Positions 56,001 through 64,000 of a stretch of 64,000 nucleotides of DNA are shown here, piece by piece. Every line of letters starts with the position of its first letter. The stretch's first letter is position 1. The notes beneath the pieces were generated by a model. It was not told the origin of the DNA. It saw only the letters and a list, made by a program, of their open reading frames with translations, and did no database searches. The position numbers were made by a program, and so were the translations under genes. Source of the DNA: Cercophora sp. LCS_1 (lineage: Eukaryota; Ascomycota; Sordariomycetes; Sordariales; Lasiosphaeriaceae); assembly GCA_036250225.1 (NCBI GenBank), contig JAPZLL010000022.1:62001-126000 (forward strand). Reading direction: 5' to 3'.

Positions 56001-57721
56001 ATGCAGGCCTTGGCGCTGTGCAAGCAATCCTGATGTTCACATTTATGGTGTCGCTCTCCATCTTCGGCACAACTGCGAGTAAGGCGATGCTGCGAGCTGC
56101 AATGGCCCGCGTTCTCCGCGCTCCCATGTCTTTCTTCGACACGACCCCGCTCGGCCGCATCACGAACCGCTTCAGCCGCGATGTCGACGTGATGGACAAC
56201 ACACTGACTGACGCCATGAGGATGTACTTCTTCAGCGTCAGCTCGATCCTATCGGTCTTCATCTTGATCATCTGCTTCTTTTACTACTTTGCCATCGCTC
56301 TGGTTCCCCTGTTCCTGTTGTTCCTCTTCGCCACAAGCTACTATCGGGCGTCTGCACGGGAGATCAAGCGCTTCGAGGCCATCCTTCGATCCAACGTCTT
56401 CGCCAAGTTTGGCGAGGGCTTGACCGGCATCGCGAGTATTCGTGCGTATGGGCTCAAAAACAGATTCATTGCCGACCTCCGAAAAGCGATTGACGACATG
56501 GACTCGGCATACTACATCACCTATTCGAACCAGCGGTGGCTGAGCGTCCGACTGGACATGATTGGCAACTTGCTTGTCTTGACAACAGGCGTCTTGGTGG
56601 TGACCTCACGGTTTTCAGTCGACCCTTCCATTGGCGGTTTGGTGCTCTCTTACATCCTCGCCATTGTCCAAATGATACAGTTTACGGTCCGCCAGCTGGC
56701 CGAAGTCGAGAACGGAATGAACGCGGTGGAACGACTGCAGTATTACGGTAACAAGCTGGAAGAGGAGGCTCCGCTCAAGACGATCGAAATGAGAAAGACC
56801 TGGCCGGAGAAGGGCGAGATTGTCTTTGACAATGTCGAGATGCGGTATCGCCCTGGCCTCCCGCTTGTGCTCCAGGGACTCAACATGCACATTGAGGGCG
56901 GAGAGCGCATTGGTATCGTCGGGAGGACTGGCGCCGGTAAAAGCTCCATCATGTCAACGCTTTTCCGGCTCGTCGAACTTTCAGGAGGCCACATTACCAT
57001 TGATGGTGTTGATATCTCGACTGTGGGACTCCACGATCTGCGCTCCCGCCTTGCCATCATTCCTCAAGACCCGACACTCTTCCGCGGCACGGTGCGGAGT
57101 AATCTGGACCCATTTGGCGAGCACACCGACCTCGAGCTCTGGTCCGCGCTCCGACAGGCCGATTTGGTTTCGGAAGAGGCTGGCTCGACCCCGCCGTCCC
57201 CTACAGCTGCCTCTCCACCAAACGCGAGCGGATCAGCCCTTGTTGTTGTTGCCGCCGGCGCGCAGAGCCGTATCCACCTCGACTCGGTCGTCGAAGAGGA
57301 CGGGCTGAACTTTTCTCTCGGTCAGCGACAACTCATGGCGTTGGCTCGTGCTCTCGTCCGTGGCTCCCAGATCATTGTTTGCGACGAGGCAACGTCAAGC
57401 GTCGACATGGATACGGACGACAAGATCCAAGCAACCATGGCCAAGGGTTTCCGCGGAAAGACCCTCCTCTGTATCGCACATCGTCTGCGAACTATCATTG
57501 GCTACGACCGTATCTGCGTCATGGACAAGGGTGAGATCGCCGAGATGGGTCCGCCACTCGAGCTGTGGAAGAACGAAGGTGGCATCTTCAGAGGGATGTG
57601 TGATCGCAGCGGCATCCGCATGGAGGATATCAAGGGAGCGAAGGAAGAGATGGACATACACGATGCCACCGAGGTGGTAAGAGCAGGTGACAATGGGGAA
57701 GGATCGTCATCGGAACCTTGA
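53034..57721 (+). CDS. ABCC-type full ABC transporter, Yor1-like
   Basis: Exons 53034-53402, 53462-54112, 54167-55278 and 55333-57721 encode 1506 residues. The layout is TMD1-NBD1-TMD2-NBD2 without an extra N-terminal TMD0, as in yeast Yor1, a plasma-membrane exporter of oligomycin and other organic anions. NBD1 has Walker A GTVGSGKTS, signature ISGGQKQRLNIARA and Walker B LMDDPLSAVD. NBD2 has GRTGAGKSS, a degenerate FSLGQRQLMALARAL signature and VCDEATSSVD. The typical ABCC asymmetry (Asp after Walker B of NBD1 where NBD2 has the catalytic Glu) is visible. An insertion of about 65 residues rich in Ala, Gly and Pro (residues about 275-340) sits in the first intracellular loop of TMD1. The substrate cannot be deduced. 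Confidence 0.94.
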
Positions 57722-58827
57722 GTGCATGTTTGCTGTGGGAAGAAGATATTTGATTTAAATTATTCTGCCAGGTGGTAGAACGGCGCCTAATGGGGCCATA
57801 TGGATTGTCATTCTAATTAATGGGCGCTACATAGCCAGGCACAGGGATGGTCATGTATAGAGCTGATTTGGCGTCGAGGATGAGATTCTCCCTTGTGATT
57901 GTTGCTCTAAGATATTGCGGAAATGTAAATACATACCTCACATTCGGCACTCGTCACCACAGTACCGTCCAACACATGACTCTCTCTCCTTGACCTACAC
58001 GGTATCCCCCATATTCCACAGATCAACGAACGAGCACAGCTCTGACTTGTGCTTCGAACCAGCCAAGCCCACCCGAGGTGCCAACGTCGTGTAACTGGCA
58101 TGGACCATCCGTCCCCACAGCAGACAGTCCAGAACCTGAGAGCCCGGGAAGCTGTGTCACCAACCCGATATTGCTCCCGGTTTTCTTGCTTGCCTGCATT
58201 CATCAATCGCACCCGATCATGCAGACCCTGGCCTGCAAAGCAAAGCCAAGACGACCAAACAAGCTCCATGCGTCTGCCATGTCCCACAAACAGAATCCAA
58301 TGGCACCCAAAAACGGCTGTCACAGTCGAAGAATTGCTGGACCATGAGGCCGTCGGCCGCGTCACACATGCATTTGAGCTCGGCTACTGGCCAACGACAT
58401 GGCCTGGGAAAGAAACCCTTTCAGAGGGAGGGGCGGGGACAGGACGGGGCCAGGAAGCTCAGGTGGAATTATGTGCATTAAACAAGAGTACTACTGACTG
58501 ACAATACCTATTTACCAGAATCATAGTCAAGCCCCTGACGCAAAAATCAGAAATACGACGGCAAGCGGCAAAAAAGAGAAAGCGAACAGACTCCCAGTGC
58601 AGCACAGGTGGCTTTCATGTCCAGCCTGGTATAAAAACAAGGGAGTACCCCGTATGGTTGCGCCCTGTAGAGAAAACCGGGTTGACATGCTCTGAACGCC
58701 TCCCCCAAACACAATTACCTCCACCACCCAGCTGGTATCTAACTCATCCGAGTCGCGTTTTATAAACCTCTCCATGCAAGACCGTCAAAGTGCCAGAATA
58801 GTAAACCGCCCTTCCGAACCGTATTGG
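57722..58827. other. Convergent intergenic region
   Basis: About 1.1 kb between the stop codons of the transporter and the Csi2-like gene. ORFs at 57907-58501 overlap on both strands and carry no motif. Confidence 0.6.
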
Positions 58828-59913
58828 CTAGTACCGACCTCCTGGTGGACTTTGATGCCCACCGTAAAACTGCCCATCCGGTCCCCTGTATGCGCCACCC
58901 GCTGGGAGATACTGCCCGCGGCCCTGTGTTGCCGGATCGTCCAACAAATCGTCCAAGAAGGCACTCGGCGCCCGTCCATTTCCGCTTGGTGGCCTGTTCA
59001 GATTCACGGAACTACCGCTGTAATTCCTCATGGGCCCTACACTGGGCGAGTCCGGCGGCGATGGAACAGTATTACCCCTCGAGGACGGCCTTAGTGTGCT
59101 CAAGCTGATCGAATTGCCCGCCGCATGTCCACCCCCTGGCATGGGAGACGCAGATGCGTAAAAGCCCGAAGGCAAGAACCGCGAGTCCCGGTTATTTGCG
59201 CTTGCAATTCCGGTGCTGCCACCAGGACCTGCAGTCGGCGAAAAGAAGAGGTTCGTCTGGCTGGCCGTGGCAGACGGCGTGGGCCCTCTGTGCGACTTGC
59301 GATGGATCTTGCCGACAGCCGCGGCAGCCGCAGCGCCGTGCGGAGGGGTAGGATCTCGCTCGAGGAACTTGTAAAACTGCGATGGGGGCGCCGGGAAGGA
59401 CTTGTCGTTGGCTGCGTGTTGCGCGAGGGTTGCACGCTCAACCGAGCGGTGCAACAGACAGGCGACGATGCCGCGCCAGACGACGATGGCAAGACCAAAG
59501 GCCCCGAGAATAGCGCCCACGCAGATGAAGACGGTGCCGTCGGGCAGGGTGGAATGGTTCATAAAGGGGGCGTTGTTGGTCGGTGGGATGGTCGGCGCGG
59601 GGTATTCAGGAATGCGCGTGTCGGCCGTGCCTGTAAGGGTCGGCAGCGTTGGCGCTGGCCCATTCGATGTCGATGCCGTTGTACCGATGGCGGGGAGGGA
59701 TGGAGGTGTTACCGATGAAGAGCTGCTTCGGGTATTCTGGTTGGGACTGGTTTGGGCCGTGGTTCTTGCCGAACTGCTGCTGGTCGTTTGCCTAGACGTC
59801 GTAACGGAGGTCGGCTGGCTGTTCTGTGCGAGGACGTTGTTGGAAAACAGCGACACGGTGATGGCCGCCGACAGAAGCAGCGATCGCTTCAGCGAGAGTC
59901 GTGGGAGCTCCAT
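58828..59913 (-). CDS. Csi2-like single-pass membrane protein
   Basis: One exon of 361 residues. It has a signal peptide (RSLLLSAAITVSLFSNNVLAQ), a Ser/Thr-rich extracellular segment likely to be O-glycosylated, and one transmembrane helix (VFICVGAILGAFGLAIVVWRG). The juxtamembrane motif PFMNHSTLPDGTVF before the helix and LLHRSVERAT after it match the fungal Csi2 family. A cytoplasmic tail rich in Gly/Ser/Pro follows. Yeast Csi2 has been linked to chitin synthase and septin-related functions; a cell-wall or polarity role here is inference from family. Start at 59913 is the only Met giving a proper signal peptide. Confidence 0.85.
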   Translation of the reverse strand: MELPRLSLKRSLLLSAAITVSLFSNNVLAQNSQPTSVTTSRQTTSSSSARTTAQTSPNQNTRSSSSSVTPPSLPAIGTTASTSNGPAPTLPTLTGTADTRIPEYPAPTIPPTNNAPFMNHSTLPDGTVFICVGAILGAFGLAIVVWRGIVACLLHRSVERATLAQHAANDKSFPAPPSQFYKFLERDPTPPHGAAAAAAVGKIHRKSHRGPTPSATASQTNLFFSPTAGPGGSTGIASANNRDSRFLPSGFYASASPMPGGGHAAGNSISLSTLRPSSRGNTVPSPPDSPSVGPMRNYSGSSVNLNRPPSGNGRAPSAFLDDLLDDPATQGRGQYLPAGGAYRGPDGQFYGGHQSPPGGRY

Positions 59914-61177
59914 TGTGGTTGTGTTGAGTGCAGTCGCTCACCCGTGGGGAGGAGGGTGCGAAGGAGGGACAACGACGATCCAGACCAGATATTTTGGGCG
60001 ACTGAGATGTCGTGCCCTCTCACTCGCTGGTCCCTTGCGGCTGGCCGCTGCGTGTCCTGCGTCCGTCTGTCGGTGGGTGGGGTTGGTCAGTCAACCAACT
60101 GCAGCCACCATCGACAAAGGGCTGCGACCTGGTGGGAGGGCAGCTGAGTGGACTGGCTGTCGTGATGTCTCAAAAACGACTGGCCGAGGAATTCGCCAAC
60201 AATCAACAGTTCAAAAACAATAACAAACGAAAGACTGTCTCGCGCGCCGCGAGAATGTAAACACCGGGAATGACAATGGTACGAACACGAGCGACAAGAA
60301 GCGGATTGAGAGTTGAACGGTGGTTTTGTCAACTGTTGGCCGAAGGTTGAATTGGATGGAGGGAAAAAGGAGGCGTCCTCGTGTTCAGGGTAACCCAGAA
60401 AGGTGGCTCATCGAGCGGGACCAAAGGCGGAGCCCAAGCAGGGAGCCATCGTGCCCGGCGCGCCAACTGCTGTCTCAGTGGCCAAGCCGCCTGCGAACCG
60501 CAACTTAGCGAATACCTTGCTGGACGGTACGGGTGTTAGCCGGACACAGTCCGCTGCCCACTTTTCTGATCCAAGCGGCTGTTCAAGGGCTCGTAATTAT
60601 CAAAATGCATTCCTCAACGGTCTTACGGGACGTCGCGATATTCAGACCCAGCTAACCATCAGACGGAAGCAGGTACGCTGATCGGCCGCACTAAACCTTG
60701 AAGTTCCCACGGACCTAGATACGAGCAGGGACCTTCAAGACATTGAGTGTAATGTGCGGGAACCCTGCATCCTGACAGTTGAGATGACGTGCCTGCACCA
60801 CCCACATTGCGAGTGCGCGAAACGGTCGATGCACTGTGGGTTCAAGTCTCGCTCAATCTGGAACGCCAAAACCTGGGGCCAATTTTAGCCTGCAAGGCCC
60901 GCCTGCCTGTCGCGCTCGAAAAGCGGGGCACCCCGCCAGCGGCCACCAGCTGGCGAACTTTGCTAGCGTTCCCCGGACGCCACAGCACCCAGTGCCAAGA
61001 ATGTTTTGCAAACCGAAAAAAAGCTGACCGCCTTGGTTTGTCAAAAGGCTGAACTCGTCGAAACGGCGACAACTGCACGGCAACCCCTGACCCCTTGTTT
61101 CGAGCTTCACGGCACTTGAGAAAACACCAGACCTTTCTGAAAGCTCCCAAGGCTCTTCTGAAAGCCAGTTGCCCACG
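59914..61177. other. Divergent intergenic region
   Basis: Promoters of the Csi2-like gene (-) and FCF1 (+). No gene supported; ORFs of 60-90 codons here lack motifs. Confidence 0.55.
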
Positions 61178-62193
61178 ATGGGTGTTGCCAAACGAACAAG
61201 AAAATTTGCTACGGCACGTGACTTGAAGCCCCAGGTTCATGAACATGACGATGCTAACAAGATACAGGTCAAGAGACTGATTGGCAAGAGAGATGACAGG
61301 CGAAAAACAGACGCCGAGAAGACGATTGAGCTAGAGAAGAAGAAAAAGGAGGAGGCTGCTGTCCGAGAAATGTATGGCCTCACGGGTTGTGGTTGACCGG
61401 ACCCGGTTGACTGACACTCTCTCGCAGCCCCCAGATGCCCTCTTCTATGTTCTTCCAGCACAATGCCGCTCTGGTCCCGGTAAGGCCATAAAAATACTTC
61501 AAGACAGTCAGTAAGGATACTGATCTTATCGCCAGCCTTATCAAGTCCTTGTCGATACCAACTTCCTGTCCCGGACTGTGGGTGCCAAACTTCCACTCAT
61601 GGAGACGGCTATGGACTGCCTTTTCGCTTCTGTCAACATCATTATCACATCCTGTGTCATGGCGTAAGTTTGTTTATCTGCTCATCCTCGGATGTCTTGT
61701 GATGCTAACCTGCGTTCCAGGGAGTGAGTCTGCCCATCTGATCCAGTGAGGCGACCGTATTGACCCTCTGTCTAGACTCGAAAAGCTCGGCTCGAAGTAC
61801 AGGATAGCATTGATGAGTAAAGGCTACCCACAGAACATCAGTCCACGGCAGCGATACTAATATTGACCAGTTGCTCGTGACGAGAGATGGACACGCCTCA
61901 CCTGCGATCACAAGGGCACATATGCCGATGATGTACGAGACTCCCAGATACCCCATGATCTTTAATGCTTACAGATCATAGTGTATCGTCGACCGCATCC
62001 AAAAACACCGCATCTACATTGTGGGGAGTACGTCTCAGCCTGATATTTTTGTCTCCCAACTTATCTCTGACTCAACGCAGCAAACGATCGCGACCTCAAG
62101 CGAAGGATCCGCAAAGTCCCCGGCGTGCCCATCATGTCCGTCGCCAAGGGCAAGTACGTGATTGAGAGACTGCCGGGTGCCCCGACGACGTGA
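61178..62193 (+). CDS. FCF1: rRNA-processing PIN nuclease Fcf1/Utp24
   Basis: Nine proposed exons (61178-61213, 61268-61371, 61428-61479, 61536-61663, 61721-61723, 61776-61816, 61871-61932, 61982-62027, 62081-62193) give 194 residues, matching Fcf1 in other eukaryotes (about 190). Fcf1 is the PIN-domain endonuclease of the small-subunit processome that cuts pre-rRNA at sites A1/A2 in the nucleolus. The opening MGVAKRTRKFAT and VKRLIGKRDDRR, the PIN Asp in VLVDTNFLSR, SCVMAELEKLG, RLTCDHKGTYADDC, GTNDRDLKRRIRKVPG and GKYVIERLPGAP are all family-typical and appear only after splicing. Two junctions are unusual: intron 1 uses a GC donor and exon 5 is just 3 nt. Every other intron has a standard GT donor, most with a recognisable branch. 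Confidence 0.87.
61214..61267 (+). other. FCF1: Candidate GC-AG intron, in frame
   Basis: This 54-nt segment begins gcacgt and ends tgctaacaagatacag. Its translation inserts 18 residues between KFAT and VKR, where Fcf1 proteins are otherwise continuous. No GT donor gives the right phase. It could also be retained without a frame break. Confidence 0.55.
61721..61723 (+). other. FCF1: Probable 3-nt microexon (GGA) of FCF1
   Basis: Flanked by a 57-nt intron (61664-61720, gtaagt ... gctaac ... ttccag) and a 52-nt intron (61724-61775, gtgagt ... tctag). Including it yields gc/gga/a, that is Ala-Glu in the conserved VMAELEKLG; skipping it removes the Glu only. Confidence 0.75.
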
Positions 62194-63678
62194 AGAAGAT
62201 TCTTCGGGCCAAACATTTCTGGGCAATGGGCACGCGACCAGCGGGAAATCCGAGCGGCCAATTGAGGTGTTATTGCTCCTCCCGATACAAAGTCGCGGCT
62301 TGGCATCTTCGACCGCGGCCGGCCCCATCGCGATGGTTACAGGGCCAACTACACATGGCGGTATCATGAAATTCGAGGTGTGACATCATGGGTTGGGCGT
62401 TGAGGCGCATAGGGCTTTCGTCGGAACAGGGCCACCATGGCTTGTATGTATGTAGTTCGATAGACAGGAAAAGCCTTGCCGTTAGAGCCGTCTTGGCGGC
62501 ATGTTGCTTCTGATATAGATCTCCGCGGAGGGGACAGAAAACATGACTGGATTGACAACCAAAGACAAAGCGCTGCGCCATGTATGGCTCTTGCTTTCCA
62601 GAGCCTTCGTCATTCCCCAGATATATCCTGTCTCGCGACCCAAATGACCAAGTATCCTTGGGTCGGCTGTCCAGATCGTCGTGCTTGTTCGTGTTCCATC
62701 GCGCCGAGGGCCAAGGGTCACTACCCGCGAACCACTTTCCTGATCGATCCCCCTACGAAATCCCCCTCCACCCCTGATTAGATTTGTGCACCCTGTAAGG
62801 ATTCAGAAAGCAAGCTCGGCATGCATTTTACGTCCCCGCGTAAATCCGAGAGGTGAGAGCTCGCTCTTCCAGAGTTGCGAAAAGTGCAAGGCCAAGCTTT
62901 CAAAGATTCCAAATTTAACAGTGATATATGCACATACGGACTCTTGCGCTCACGATGCTTACGTGGACGGGGTTTTCTTGAAGACCCGCCAGGGGTCCGG
63001 GTGGACCTGCATCAACAAGGCAGGGTGTTTTGTTCCCAGAACACTAGGAATACCCACGACAATCTTCTGTCTTTACGATCTCTCGCTAGTAGGGGTTGTT
63101 TTGCTGTTGAGCGCGTCACATTGCACAGCCCGACATCCTGGGTACCTAGCAAGGAAGAGGAGAATAGGCTTATCGACCGAATCGTCCGCCGAGAGACCCT
63201 GTGTGGTTTTGAGACAAACCCCCAGGCCAAAGAGGCCCGTAAAAGTCGACGGGCGAGAGTAACATTTATCATCACCTGATCATCGTCATTTTCGTCGGGT
63301 GCTTCATCCGCCGCTTCGAGTTGGAATAAGTATTTTCCAGCGTAACAGCGGCATCTCGGTGTTGTGCCGGTATTGACAAAACAAAAAAGACAGAGTTCTG
63401 ACTAAGAACCCCCAACGTCGGCCGAGCACCTGCAACTGCACGGCTGTAGCCCTGCCGGGACAGGGACTGTCTGTCACCTGTGTTCGAGAACTGATAGCCA
63501 TCAACTCTTGTGTACATTTACAGCCCCTGGCAAGGCCTTGTCTGCCCGTGGAAAATCAGGTAAATAGCTTCCATCGTCGTCTTCCATCGCCGCACTTGAC
63601 TTGCACAACCACCGCCCCTCAATACCTAATTCCCTTTTCTTCCTGGTTGCTGCGGGCAAAATACCGCGAGACGTATTT
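62194..63678. other. 1.5-kb intergenic region
   Basis: No recognised gene. An ORF at 62786-63262 has several Cys residues but no family pattern or supporting splice structure. The last 150 bases are leader of the regulator gene. Confidence 0.5.
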
Positions 63679-64000
63679 ATGATGTCGTATCTAACCTTTC
63701 AAGCACCCCTTTCGGTCAAAGACCGAGGCTACCTAACCCCGTCAACAGCCATGTCGAGTCCCGATGGTGACCTCTCAATGCCTGGGTCCCGGGATGGCTC
63801 TATCCCCGAGCCAGACCCGCAAATTTCGACCGAGAGTCAAGAGCCACAACCCAAAGTCAAGAGGACTAGGATTCTTCTCTCATGCGCGCCCTGCCGGATT
63901 AGCAAGCTCAAGTGTGAGTTATCACGATCTCACCAGTGCGTGTGCTTCGTCATCCAGCATTCTGACATTCCCCCAGGCGACCGGCAGCAGCCATGCAGGC
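63679..64000 (+). CDS. Zn2Cys6 transcription factor, 5' part only
   Basis: The gene runs off the window. Exon 1 (63679-63913) encodes an N-terminus rich in Pro, Ser and acidic residues, then the basic stretch KVKRTRILLSCAPCRISKLK. A 63-nt intron (63914-63976) splits the next Cys codon, and exon 2 continues CDRQQPC, giving the C-x2-C-x6-C-x5-C half-cluster of fungal binuclear zinc DNA-binding domains. A start at 63751 (MSSPDGD) is an alternative. Such proteins are nuclear regulators of specific pathways; the target cannot be inferred from this fragment. Confidence 0.85.
   Translation, partial: MMSYLTFQAPLSVKDRGYLTPSTAMSSPDGDLSMPGSRDGSIPEPDPQISTESQEPQPKVKRTRILLSCAPCRISKLKCELSRSHQCVCFVIQHSDIPPGDRQQPCR

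Noticed and set aside
62786..63279. Cys-containing ORFs of 134-158 codons
   Set aside because: Cys spacing fits no zinc or secreted family, and two frames overlap with equal plausibility.
1..64000. tRNA, 5S rRNA, CRISPR and intact transposons
   Set aside because: Searched by eye for B-box-like ggttcgantcc, 5S core sequence, regular direct repeats with spacers and transposase or integrase motifs; none found. Matches to ggttcgaa occurred only inside unrelated coding or intergenic sequence without cloverleaf partners.

Overview
This is a filamentous ascomycete nuclear window, most likely a Sordariomycete. The genes carry short introns of about 48-160 nt with GTRNGT donors and CTAAC/CTGAC-type branch points. 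Coding third positions are GC-rich, a Zn2Cys6 regulator is present, and the protein set (RPL4, RAD7, RAD16, FCF1, a Yor1-type ABC transporter, secreted glutaminase) is typical of Pezizomycotina. I saw no operons, CRISPR arrays, tRNA or rRNA genes, or intact transposons. Exon coordinates in the entries were worked out by hand from splice signals, reading frame and conserved protein motifs.

Layout. 1-3.9 kb is a non-coding, purine-skewed region with degenerate tandem repeats and an inverted repeat. 3.9-8.1 kb holds a PLP serine/threonine dehydratase (+), a NAT9-like acetyltransferase (-) and the mitochondrial methionyl-tRNA synthetase (-). After a gene-poor gap, 11.4-14.2 kb encodes a large disordered protein ending in CxxC (probable zinc) modules. 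14.8-16.4 kb is a decayed GH28 pectinase pseudogene. 17.1-18.4 kb is ribosomal protein L4 (+). 19.1-23.9 kb is a 1572-codon acidic protein with a C-terminal POT1/CDC13-like OB fold (-). 24.9-30.4 kb has an FMO-type monooxygenase, a secreted SGNH hydrolase and a class I aminotransferase (all +). 30.8-33.2 kb is an NAD-type malic enzyme (-). 37.3-43.4 kb is the divergent pair RAD7 (-) and RAD16 (+). 44.4-49 kb has a secreted glutaminase and an RRM/RGG protein (+). 50.4-51.3 kb is an orphan gene, 53.0-57.7 kb a full ABCC transporter (+), 58.8-59.9 kb a Csi2-like membrane protein (-), 61.2-62.2 kb the rRNA-processing nuclease FCF1 (+), and 63.7 kb to the edge the start of a Zn2Cys6 factor.

Genes that work together. 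RAD7 and RAD16 encode the two dedicated subunits of the nucleotide excision repair factor NEF4, and here they sit head to head over a shared intergenic region of about 0.7 kb. FCF1 and RPL4 both serve ribosome production. The rest look like independent housekeeping and secreted-metabolism genes.

Most notable observations: the RAD7/RAD16 divergent arrangement; a RAD7 start codon split by an intron; a probable 3-nt microexon in FCF1; two candidate GC-AG introns; a perfect 101-bp tandem duplication that shifts the end of the aminotransferase gene; a possible mitochondrial presequence upstream of the annotated malic enzyme start; and an insertion of about 65 residues rich in Gly/Pro in the first intracellular loop of the ABC transporter.
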